Source: Bacillota bacterium
GTDB lineage: Bacteria > Bacillota > UBA4882 > UBA10575
Length of the DNA: 50,489 nucleotides
NCBI GenBank assembly: GCA_012727895.1
Contig: JAAYGG010000062.1
Location: 1-50,489, forward strand
Direction of reading: 5' to 3'
Part shown: positions 26,331 through 33,053 of the stretch, one piece after another
How the letters are laid out: every line of letters begins with the position of its first letter
How positions within the stretch are numbered: position 1 is the first letter of the stretch
The notes under the pieces: model-generated
Databases searched by the model: none
Told to the model about the DNA's origin: nothing
Seen by the model: only the letters and a program-made list of their open reading frames with translations
Program-made: the position numbers and the translations under genes

Positions 26331-27096
26331 TATCGCTCCGCAAACCCCGGCGGAGGGCCTCCAGGGCCAGGACCTCCCCGGGCGGGATATTTCCCAGGTT
26401 GACATTGGGCCCGAGCCTTTTTATAAAAAAGAGTTGTTGTTTTTTCAGCGGCGCTTCCCAGATGATCCGCTCCCAGGAGGTGCAAGCGAGCAGGCTTTCC
26501 AGTACCTCCGGGTCTGTTTCCCCGGATTCATCGTAAATGCCGGCGCTTTTACCGGATTCGCGCCCTTCGATAATGACGAAATCGGCCCCTTCCTCAAGGT
26601 CAAATACCAGTTGCGCCCTGAGTTCCTGGGAACTTAATTTGGTTCCCGGTTTTTTCTTGCCCACCTCCGTCAAGACCCGGAACCCCCTTTTTTTTGCCTC
26701 TCGTAGCAAACCCCTTCGTACTGCCGGGCTCATGACAATAGTGCCGTCGGAGATCTCCAGGAAATCAAAACCTAGTTCGCAGGCGTGATCAAGAAAAGGG
26801 ATGGCCTTTCCTTGGAGAACGGCGATCTCCAGGAGGGTCCCCCCGGGGAAAAGACCGATCCCCTTCTCCCGCAGGAGCTGGATCTTGGCGGCCAAAACTG
26901 TTTTGGGATAAAGGGCGGAAGTGCCGAAGGTAAGTTTAACCAGGTCAACGTAGGGGGCGGCAAGGGCGAGCCAGTCACGGGTCTGGTCGATGGGCAACCC
27001 CTTGTCGATCACCATGGTCAACCCGGTTAAGCGGGGCTTTTCCGCCCGCCCCTTTTGCGGCGGGTCGATTATTTTTTCCCAAGAAGAAAGAGCCAT
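26314..27096 (-). CDS. Phosphosulfolactate synthase (ComA/YitD family)
   Basis: Adds sulfite to phosphoenolpyruvate to give phosphosulfolactate. Family motifs: LTMVIDKGLPIDQTRDWLALA, DLVKLTFGTSALYP, FPGGTLLEIAV, FLEISDGTIVM, RVLTEVGKK, and ADFVIIEGRESGKSAGIYD, then GPNVNLGNIP. Length (260 aa) is close to YitD. ATG 27096 is best spaced from AAGGAGGAG on the minus strand. No ComB, ComC or ComD genes are nearby, so coenzyme M synthesis is unlikely; in Bacillus, sulfolactate accumulates in spores. The gene converges with murA. Confidence 0.9.
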   Translation of the reverse strand: MALSSWEKIIDPPQKGRAEKPRLTGLTMVIDKGLPIDQTRDWLALAAPYVDLVKLTFGTSALYPKTVLAAKIQLLREKGIGLFPGGTLLEIAVLQGKAIPFLDHACELGFDFLEISDGTIVMSPAVRRGLLREAKKRGFRVLTEVGKKKPGTKLSSQELRAQLVFDLEEGADFVIIEGRESGKSAGIYDESGETDPEVLESLLACTSWERIIWEAPLKKQQLFFIKRLGPNVNLGNIPPGEVLALEALRRGLRSDTLLPE

Positions 27097-27232
27097 CCTC
27101 ATCTCCTCCTTACCAGCCAAGACCGCTTATCAGCCAAGGCGGATTCAAAAGCAAATGGTTTTCCGGGCTATTAGTCTATGCGTGAGCCGGTCTTTCCGCG
27201 CCTTGCAGGAGGGGGAAACACGGTTAAAAGCC

Positions 27233-27290
27233 GGCAGGCAAGGAGCGGCGGGAAGCCGGGTGGCAGGCAGGGAGCGGCGGGAAGACGCCA
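27233..27290 (+). repeat. Tandem 29-base repeat, two copies
   Basis: GGCAGGCAAGGAGCGGCGGG and its continuation (27233-27261) is followed directly by a near-identical unit (27262-27290), differing at a few positions. It lies in the 282-base gap between the phosphosulfolactate synthase start and the UPF0756 gene. I see no gene in this gap. Confidence 0.7.
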
Positions 27291-27378
27291 GGCTGGAAAA
27301 GCACCGGCGGGAAAGAGGAATTTCCGGCCTGGATTGAACATAGATTTACTTTAGATTGGTGGGGGCAGGCGTAGACAG

Positions 27379-27840
27379 ATGAATGCAGGGAAGTTAATCC
27401 TGACCATCCTTCTTTTACTGGGGATGGCTTTTAAGAATAATTTGGTCGCCGCCAGCGCCGGCACGCTTTTAGTTCTTAAACTGGTTAACCTGCCGTCGGC
27501 CTTGAAAACACTGGAACGGCATTCCCTTGAATGGGGGCTGCTCTTCCTTCTCCTGGCGGTGATGGTCCCCTTTGCCCTGGATAAGATCGGCTTTAGAGAG
27601 ATTGGGCGGACCTTTCTTACCCCGGTAGGGATTGCGGCCATTCTTGGCGGGTTGCTCGCCGCTTACCTGTGCGGGCAGGGGGTTATCCTTTTGCAGTGGA
27701 AACCCGAGATCATGGTGGGGCTGGTCATCGGGACGCTGCTCGGTGTTGCTTTCTTGAAAGGGTTCCCAGTGGGCCCGTTGGCCGCCGCGGGATTGGCCGC
27801 ATTACTCCTCCATCTTTTCGGGTTAAAAAAACCGAGGTGA
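27379..27840 (+). CDS. UPF0756/DUF441 membrane protein (YtwI-like)
   Basis: A 153-residue protein with four or five hydrophobic spans. It matches the pattern of YtwI-type proteins: GMAFKNNLVAASAGTLLVLKL near the N-terminus, WGLLFLLLAVMVPFALDKIGF, then MVGLVIGTLLGVAFLKGFPVGPLAAAG at the end. Function is unknown in the family. It precedes a second small membrane protein by 10 bases and then YlbJ, so the three form one likely operon. Confidence 0.88.
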   Translation: MNAGKLILTILLLLGMAFKNNLVAASAGTLLVLKLVNLPSALKTLERHSLEWGLLFLLLAVMVPFALDKIGFREIGRTFLTPVGIAAILGGLLAAYLCGQGVILLQWKPEIMVGLVIGTLLGVAFLKGFPVGPLAAAGLAALLLHLFGLKKPR

Positions 27841-27850
27841 GCCGGGACCC

Positions 27851-28114
27851 ATGGAAAGAAAGGTTCTTTCCCAAATCGCCACGCTCCGGGTGATCTCCGG
27901 GATCCTGGAGATCAGCGCCGCCCTTGTCATCATCCGTTTGCGCCGGATCGAAGCGGCCTTGCGGATCAATGCCTTATTGGGGTTGATCGGGCCTTTGGTT
28001 TTTCTTGCCGTCAGCGCCCTTGGCATCGTGGCGCTGGCGGTGAAAATTTCACCTGTAAAAATAATCCTACTGCTCGCGGGGGCCTTTTTTATCCTTTGGG
28101 GCACCAGGGGTTGA
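27851..28114 (+). CDS. Small membrane protein, YqhV/DUF2619-like
   Basis: 87 residues with two or three hydrophobic spans (LRVISGILEISAALVII, LLGLIGPLVFLAVSALGIVALAV and IILLLAGAFFILWG). The order resembles B. subtilis YqhV, which lies beside sporulation genes. Function unknown. It has AUG after GAGCCGGG; the ribosome binding site is weak, so coupling to the previous gene is likely. Confidence 0.72.
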   Translation: MERKVLSQIATLRVISGILEISAALVIIRLRRIEAALRINALLGLIGPLVFLAVSALGIVALAVKISPVKIILLLAGAFFILWGTRG

Positions 28115-28231
28115 AAGCAGGTGTAAGCAAGAACAGTGATCCGTTCTGCGCCACTGCCGGGTACGCGCCGCTTGCCGGTGGGAATCCCCGCGCGGGTGCG
28201 GCCGGGTCGCGGGAAAAGGGAAGGGGCTCTT

Positions 28232-29503
28232 ATGAAGCTCTTGTTATTGCAGAGAAATTTTCTCTTTGTGACCGCCGGGTTTTTTCTCATCTTTACCATT
28301 GCCTTGATGGTCTTCCCGGGAGAAGGGTTGGCAGCGGCCAAAGACGGCTTGAAGATTTTCTGGGAGATTGTTCTCCCCTCCCTCCTCCCCTTCTTTATTC
28401 TTACCGAGATTTTGCTGGGATTGGGGGTCGTGCATTTTTTCGGGGTTATTTTGGAACCGTTAATGCGGCCCCTCTTTAATGTCCCGGGGGCCGGGGCTTT
28501 TGCCCTCTCGATGGGGCTGGCGGCCGGGTACCCGATGGATGCGGTGATCACCGGGAAATTCCGGCGAATGGGCCTTTGTTCCCGGATTGAGGGCGAGCGG
28601 CTCCTGGCCTTTACCAATACGGCGGATCCCCTCTTTATGTTTGGCGCGGTCGCTGTCGGGATGTTCGGCCGCCCGGAATTGGGTGCAATTATTGCCCTGG
28701 CCCATTATTTATCGGCCTTTTCCATTGGCTTTCTTTTCCGGTTTTACGGGCGAAAAAAAGAGGGCAGATCAGAAAAGAAAGAAGAAATAGGCGGTAATGC
28801 CGGCGCCGGTCTTCTCCGGCGGGCGGTCAAAAGGATGCGGCAGGCCCGGAAGGAAGACAACCGGCCGGTAGGGCAATTACTGGGCGATGCGGTGAAAGAA
28901 TCGGTCAACTCCTTATTTATGATTGGCGGTTTTATTACCCTCTTTTCCGTTCTCTGCCGGATGCTGGAGGTAACCGGTGTTGTCCGGTTGCTGCAGCCGG
29001 TTGCCGGCGGGCTCCTAAAAGTATTTGGTTTGGAACCGGCGCTGGCCTCGTCACTGCTTAAGGGGTTTTTCGAAATTGACCTGGGGGTGATGGCCGGCGC
29101 CCGGGCGGCGGCCCCCCTCAACGACCGCCTGGTTGTCGCCGGGGTAATCATCGCCTGGAGCGGGCTCTCCGTGCACAGCCAGGTAATGAGCGTGATCCAC
29201 GGTACCGACATCCGGATCTTTCCCTACCTGGCCGCCCGGGCAGGCCACGCTTTCCTGGCCGGCCTTTATACTTTTCTTCTGAACTGTCTCCGGAAAGCGG
29301 CCGCCGGTGGTTCCCTCCCGGTTACCGGTTCCCTCTCCCCTGGTTTTTTGTACCGCTGGTACCTGTCGACCACCGGTTTTCTTGTTCTCCTGGGTCTCCT
29401 GTCTTTCTGGTCCATCCTTCTCTACCTGGGCGGCCGTTACCGCTTGGTAAGAAAAGGGAAGAGGGGCAGGGAGATTGGGGCGAACCCCCTTGCCAACGGG
29501 TAA
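28232..29503 (+). CDS. ylbJ: Sporulation integral membrane protein YlbJ
   Basis: A membrane protein of the nucleoside-transporter/YjiH-like fold needed for full spore coat formation in Bacillus. 423 residues with about eight spans: the first at LFVTAGFFLIFTIALMVF, then LPSLLPFFILTEILLGLGVV, SMGLAAGYPMDAVIT, and after a charged loop (730-800 in nucleotides from the start) SLFMIGGFITLFSVLCRML. The Gly-Tyr-Pro motif is conserved. ATG 28232 follows AAGGGGCT; the longer frame from 28136 has no ribosome binding site. Confidence 0.93.
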   Translation: MKLLLLQRNFLFVTAGFFLIFTIALMVFPGEGLAAAKDGLKIFWEIVLPSLLPFFILTEILLGLGVVHFFGVILEPLMRPLFNVPGAGAFALSMGLAAGYPMDAVITGKFRRMGLCSRIEGERLLAFTNTADPLFMFGAVAVGMFGRPELGAIIALAHYLSAFSIGFLFRFYGRKKEGRSEKKEEIGGNAGAGLLRRAVKRMRQARKEDNRPVGQLLGDAVKESVNSLFMIGGFITLFSVLCRMLEVTGVVRLLQPVAGGLLKVFGLEPALASSLLKGFFEIDLGVMAGARAAAPLNDRLVVAGVIIAWSGLSVHSQVMSVIHGTDIRIFPYLAARAGHAFLAGLYTFLLNCLRKAAAGGSLPVTGSLSPGFLYRWYLSTTGFLVLLGLLSFWSILLYLGGRYRLVRKGKRGREIGANPLANG

Positions 29504-29648
29504 ATCTTTTGCCCCCGGATTTTTCCGCTATCTACAGGTAATTTAGAAGAGTGTTTCCATGTTTATTACCACCAAAAGCACCAAGGGAAGACTAGTTTTA
29601 CGGTCCTGAGCTTGGGAAAGATAAAAAACAGAAAGGGGGTGTTACATA

Positions 29649-29996
29649 ATGGGAACCGGCCAGAAAAAAAATACTTTGCTGGTTAAAGAGGCTTACCAAG
29701 CTTTGGACCAGTTCAAGTATGAAGTGGCGCAGGAGCTGAATATCAATACCCAACCCATCCAGGGTGATTACTGGGGATTTATGACCTCCCGCGACTGTGG
29801 TGCTGTTGGCGGCCATATGGTTAAGCGGATGATTGAAGCGGCGGAACGGTCCCTGGCCAACCAGGCGGCTTATCAGACCGCTACTGCTTTCCGGCAGACC
29901 CTCAGCGCCAACCAGAGTGTCAGCCCGGGGGGCCCGTCGGTCTTGAGTTCAATTCCCGGTTTTAGCCAACAGCAACAGCAAGAGCAGCCGCAGTAA
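29649..29996 (+). CDS. Alpha/beta-type small acid-soluble spore protein with C-terminal extension
   Basis: Coats DNA in the dormant spore and is degraded by the GPR protease at germination. The core is typical: FKYEVAQELNI resembles the GPR site region (the usual motif is KYEIA-E), then GDYWGFMTSRDCGAVGGHMVKRMI. The total of 115 aa exceeds the usual 60-90 because of a 35-residue tail rich in Ser, Pro and Gln (ending QQQQQEQPQ-like). GAAAGGGGGTG precedes the ATG. A forespore sigma-G promoter is expected, but I could not point to one in the 145-base upstream gap. Confidence 0.93.
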   Translation: MGTGQKKNTLLVKEAYQALDQFKYEVAQELNINTQPIQGDYWGFMTSRDCGAVGGHMVKRMIEAAERSLANQAAYQTATAFRQTLSANQSVSPGGPSVLSSIPGFSQQQQQEQPQ

Positions 29997-30060
29997 TAAC
30001 CTGTAAACCGGGGAAGAATCATATTGCCCCTGGTCATCTTATGGTATGAATGGTGAATGA

Positions 30061-30092
30061 GAAACGGGAGTCCCGGCCGGGACTCCCGTTTC
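30061..30092. terminator. Perfect 32-base palindrome, probable terminator of the spore protein gene
   Basis: A perfect palindrome from GAAACGGGAGTCCCGG to its complement CCGGGACTCCCGTTTC (16 bp per arm, no loop). It lies about 65 bases after the spore protein stop. Only TTTC follows, so the T-run is short; mRNA stabilisation is an alternative role. Confidence 0.6.
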
Positions 30093-30204
30093 CTGTACAT
30101 CAGGGAATAAAAGTGCTTTTTACCGGTGCCAATCAGGAATTTATTTTGCATATGCTGATTTAGAGTCGTAAGCAACGGCTTATGAAAAGATGGAGGTGAA
30201 ACCG

Positions 30205-30714
30205 TTGAGTACACGGCCGAATCTTTATTTAAAGACCGAACGCCTGAAGGTCCTGAAAGTTATCGGTGAGGCTGTCGCCCAGGTGGTAGTGGAGAGCGAA
30301 ACAAAGCTTAAGGCGAAAAAGATTGAAAAGATCGACGCCAAGTTGGGCCCGGTGACCGATCATGTCTTCAAAGACAAAGTAGTCAAGCAGGGCGTGATCC
30401 TGAAGCAAATTATCTTTGTTGATCACCATGACTTCCTCCGTCATGCCAAAGAAGAGATCCCCTTTATGACCAGCGTCACGATTCCGGGACTCAAACCCGG
30501 CGATGATATAGAGATCCAGAACCATCTGCTGAATATTGATACCGATTTCCAATTGGAACCGTCAGCGGATGACAGTAAAGAAGGAAAGCTCCGGCAGAAA
30601 GTTGTGGCCCACATTTTGGTCAAAGCCGCCCAGTGGCGACAGGTGGATGTGGTAACTGATGTCCACTTGTACCCGCGCCTCAATGCGATGGGCAGGAGAT
30701 TCTGTTCCGACTAA
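30205..30714 (+). CDS. DUF3794 (SPOCS-domain) spore-envelope-like protein
   Basis: A 169-residue protein resembling the SPOCS/DUF3794 domain found in SipL and in clostridial spore coat proteins. Strand-rich core: VLKVIGEAVAQVVVESE, the conserved KVVKQGVILKQIIFVD followed by EEIPFMTSVTIPGLKPGDDI, then QKVVAHILVKAAQWRQVDVVTDV. No LysM domain and no signal peptide. TTG 30205 is taken because GGAGGTGA (30192-30199) is spaced 5-6 bases from it; ATG 30190 lacks one. A link to spore coat assembly is inferred from the family and the neighbouring spore genes. Confidence 0.83.
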   Translation: MSTRPNLYLKTERLKVLKVIGEAVAQVVVESETKLKAKKIEKIDAKLGPVTDHVFKDKVVKQGVILKQIIFVDHHDFLRHAKEEIPFMTSVTIPGLKPGDDIEIQNHLLNIDTDFQLEPSADDSKEGKLRQKVVAHILVKAAQWRQVDVVTDVHLYPRLNAMGRRFCSD

Positions 30715-30761
30715 ATTAAAACCCGGTGGAAACTGGTTTTCCGGAAGTACCGCCGCGCAGG

Positions 30762-30790
30762 AGGGCAAGGAAAATCCCTTGCCCTTTTTT
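30762..30790 (+). terminator. Rho-independent terminator after the DUF3794 gene
   Basis: A 9-bp stem AGGGCAAGG (30762-30770) with CCTTGCCCT (30777-30785), a 6-base loop and T-run 30785-30790. The last T's overlap the stop codon of the convergent lysR gene. Confidence 0.87.
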
Positions 30791-31775
30791 ATCTTTCCAG
30801 CCCTCCCTGCCAATTCCGGGGGGGACCAAAAAAGGATTCCCCCTCCCCTTCCGGCGTGGGTCTCTGGGTGTCTGCGAGTAAACCGGGGAGAGCGTATTTT
30901 TCCGCCAGCAACCGGGCAAATCCTTGCATCGCCCGGGTCCAAAATTTTCCGGGGAGGGAGAGAAGAAAGGTGGTACAGGAAAACTCTTCAACCAAAGGGC
31001 AGGTCTTCAGCCTTCCGGCAAAGAACCCGGAACGAAGGGCGCTTTCAGGCAAAAAGGCGACGCCCAGCCCAATCCGGACCATCTCTTTGATCCCTTCCAG
31101 ATCATCGAGTTCCAAAAGGACCCGCGGTGTGAGGCGGTACCGGCGAAAGCTCTCATTCAGGAAGTCCCGGAAGCCGCTGAGTGGTGAAGAAAGGATCATG
31201 ACCTCATCGGCCAGGTCTTGAAGGCGTAGAGGGAAAGCCGGGGGCTCCCAGTTGCCGGGGGCAACCAGAAGGATTTCTTCACGGAAAAGGGGAAAACTTC
31301 TCAGGTTACCGGTGCGGGCTATGGTATTGACAAACCCGAAATCCACATCTCCCTTAAGGATCAACTCGGTAATCTCTTGAGCCGAACCGGCTTTGATCAC
31401 TACTTCGTCCCCGGGCGCCTGCTCTTTATATGCCTGGAGAAGTTCGGGCAAGCGGTAGGTGATGGTGGCGGAACCGGCGCCCAGGGTTAAGGTTGAGGGT
31501 TTTTCCGGTTCGTAACTTCCCAACCTCTCCCTGCTTTCCGTCAGGAAAAGAAGGATCTGCCGGGCATAGGGAAGAAAAACCTCCCCGGCTGGGGTCAACC
31601 TGGTCAGATGGGTTGAGCGGTTACGCCGGACGAAGAGAACCTGGCCCAACTCTTCTTCCAGGGCTTTGATCTGTTGGGAGACTGCCGGCTGGGTGAGGTG
31701 TAAAAGGGCGGCGGTCTGTGAAAAGCTCCCGTTTTTTGCCAGTAAAAGGAAGGTCTGGAGATGGGAAATTTCCAT
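30789..31775 (-). CDS. LysR-type transcriptional regulator
   Basis: Residues 1-60 form the winged helix-turn-helix (LQTFLLLAKNGSFSQTAALLHLTQPAVSQQIKALEEELG). Residues about 90-290 form the ligand-binding domain (LTLGAGSATITYRLPELL then VDFGFVNT). Length (328 aa) is a little long because of a C-terminal tail of about 30 residues. AGGAGGTG precedes the ATG. LysR proteins often regulate a divergent gene, but here the divergent unit is the tRNA cluster, so the target is unclear. Confidence 0.92.
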   Translation of the reverse strand: MEISHLQTFLLLAKNGSFSQTAALLHLTQPAVSQQIKALEEELGQVLFVRRNRSTHLTRLTPAGEVFLPYARQILLFLTESRERLGSYEPEKPSTLTLGAGSATITYRLPELLQAYKEQAPGDEVVIKAGSAQEITELILKGDVDFGFVNTIARTGNLRSFPLFREEILLVAPGNWEPPAFPLRLQDLADEVMILSSPLSGFRDFLNESFRRYRLTPRVLLELDDLEGIKEMVRIGLGVAFLPESALRSGFFAGRLKTCPLVEEFSCTTFLLSLPGKFWTRAMQGFARLLAEKYALPGLLADTQRPTPEGEGESFFGPPRNWQGGLER

Positions 31776-31828
31776 GGTAACACCTCCTGATAAAGGTTTT
31801 TTATCGGGCGGAGATGCTATTAGTATAT

Positions 31829-31857
31829 ATTATACCATTTTTGTAATTAAATTCCAG
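31829..31857 (-). promoter_or_regulatory. Probable sigma-A promoter for the lysR gene
   Basis: On the minus strand, CTGGAA (31857-31852), 17 bases and a perfect TATAAT (31834-31829). The -35 is weak, which suits an autoregulated gene. Confidence 0.6.
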
Positions 31858-31871
31858 AAAAATTTAAAGGG

Positions 31872-31900
31872 TTGACATGAATAAAAAAATATTGTATTAT
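31872..31900 (+). promoter_or_regulatory. Sigma-A promoter for the tRNA cluster
   Basis: TTGACA (31872-31877), a 17-base spacer and TATTAT (31895-31900), 22 bases before the first tRNA. It is divergent from the lysR promoter. Confidence 0.85.
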
Positions 31901-31921
31901 GTACTAGGTTTCACTGAAACC

Positions 31922-31997
31922 GGGCCATTAGCTCAGTCGGCAGAGCACCTGACTTTTAATCAGGGTGTCCGGCGTTCGATTCGCCGATGGCCCACCA
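31922..31997 (+). tRNA. tRNA-Lys (anticodon TTT)
   Basis: Acceptor GGGCCAT pairs with ATGGCCC; the anticodon stem CCTGA/TCAGG encloses loop CTTTTAA; CCA is encoded. First gene of the cluster. Confidence 0.97.
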
Positions 31998-32000
31998 TGT

Positions 32001-32075
32001 GGCCCCATCGTCTAGGGGTTAGGACACCGCTCTTTCAAGGCGGCGGCAGGGGTTCGAATCCCCTTGGGGCTACCA
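32001..32075 (+). tRNA. tRNA-Glu (anticodon TTC), G1-U72 wobble
   Basis: Anticodon stem CCGCT/GGCGG with loop CTTTCAA; T arm AGGGG-TTCGAAT-CCCCT; CCA encoded. The acceptor GGCCCCA faces TGGGGCT, so the first base pair is G1-U72 rather than G-C. Confidence 0.95.
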
Positions 32076-32163
32076 TTTTAAGTTAAATTGACCGCCTGCT
32101 TTGCCAGGGGTTCTCTTTTCTGTTGACTTGTCAGGCGGATCATGTTATAATTGCAGGCAGGAT

Positions 32164-32240
32164 GGTCGCGTGGCTCAGTTGGTCAGAGCGCTGCGCTCAC
32201 ATCGCAGAGGTCACTGGTTCGAATCCAGTCGCGACCACCA
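32164..32240 (+). tRNA. tRNA-Val (anticodon CAC)
   Basis: Acceptor GGTCGCG with CGCGACC; anticodon stem CTGCG/CGCAG around loop CTCACAT; CCA encoded. An 88-base spacer separates it from tRNA-Glu. Confidence 0.96.
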
Positions 32241-32256
32241 TCAGTTAAGGTTTTAC

Positions 32257-32334
32257 GGAGCCGTGGTGCAGCCGGTCTAACACGCCAGCCTGTCAAGCTG
32301 GAGATCGCGGGTTCGAGTCCCGTCGGCTCCGCCA
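32257..32334 (+). tRNA. tRNA-Asp (anticodon GTC)
   Basis: Acceptor GGAGCCG with CGGCTCC; anticodon stem CCAGC/GCTGG around loop CTGTCAA; discriminator G and encoded CCA, as expected for Asp. Confidence 0.96.
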
Positions 32335-32347
32335 TTTGTCAATCAGG

Positions 32348-32423
32348 GCCAAGGTAGCTCAGTTGGTAGAGCAGGGGACTGAAAATCCCCGTGTCGGCGG
32401 TTCGATTCCGTCCCTTGGCACCA
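32348..32423 (+). tRNA. tRNA-Phe (anticodon GAA)
   Basis: Acceptor GCCAAGG with CCTTGGC; anticodon stem GGGGA/TCCCC around loop CTGAAAA; CCA encoded. Last gene of the cluster. Confidence 0.96.
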
Positions 32424-32443
32424 TAAATATAAATTTTCTCCGG

Positions 32444-32479
32444 GGTTTGAGTGGGTGAAGACTCAAACCTCTTTTTTTT
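32444..32479 (+). terminator. Rho-independent terminator of the tRNA cluster
   Basis: A 9-bp stem GGTTTGAGT (32444-32452) with ACTCAAACC (32461-32469), an 8-base loop and an 8-T run (32472-32479). Confidence 0.92.
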
Positions 32480-32576
32480 GCGGGCAAGAGGATGAAAACT
32501 CGTTGTAACAAAGGAATTTGTTAAGAAATGCCGAAATAATACTGCTATACTCTTTCGCGGAGAGAGGATGTGGCGC

Positions 32577-33053
32577 ATGCTCGTATTCCGGAAGGCAAAA
32601 ATGGACGATGTCGAAAATTTACACAGGTTAATCAATTCCTACGCAGAAAAAGGGCTGATGCTGCCAAGGTCCAGGAGTATGATCTATGAGTGCCTGCGGG
32701 AGTTTACCGTGGTGGAAGATGATGGCGAGTTCCTTGGCACCGGCGGTCTCCATATAATCTGGGAAGACCTGGCGGAAATCAGGGCGCTGGCCCTGGTTGA
32801 GAGCGCCACCCGCCGGGGGATTGGCCGGCAACTCGTGGCAAAGTTGCTGGAGGAGGCCAGGAGTCTAGGTATCCCCCGGGTATTCGCCCTTACTTACCAG
32901 AAAGAGTTCTTTGAAAAATGCGGGTTTAGGTTAATCGATAAAGAACAGATGCCGCACAAGGTCTGGAAGGAATGTATCAACTGCCCGAAATTCCCCAACT
33001 GTGATGAGCATGCCATGATGATCGAGGTCTTCGCGGCAGGCGGTGAGAATTGA
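32577..33053 (+). CDS. ArgA-like GNAT N-acetyltransferase (short N-acetylglutamate synthase type)
   Basis: A 158-residue GNAT enzyme. It resembles the short, stand-alone ArgA-like enzymes that acetylate glutamate at the start of arginine synthesis: FRKAKMDDVENLHRLINSYAEKGLMLPRSRS, ALVESATRRGIGRQLVAKLL (acetyl-CoA loop) and the family-specific tail KECINCPKFPNCDEHAM. Two further ATG codons are close; ATG 32577 is best spaced from GAGAGAGG. No other arginine genes lie in the window, so the assignment rests on family resemblance. It overlaps the methyltransferase start by 11 bases. Confidence 0.84.
   Translation: MLVFRKAKMDDVENLHRLINSYAEKGLMLPRSRSMIYECLREFTVVEDDGEFLGTGGLHIIWEDLAEIRALALVESATRRGIGRQLVAKLLEEARSLGIPRVFALTYQKEFFEKCGFRLIDKEQMPHKVWKECINCPKFPNCDEHAMMIEVFAAGGEN

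Noticed and set aside
26210-26485. A minus-strand frame reading on from the end of the phosphosulfolactate synthase
   Set aside because: I considered a frameshifted extension, but the synthase already has normal family length and a proper stop, and the frame has no known motif.
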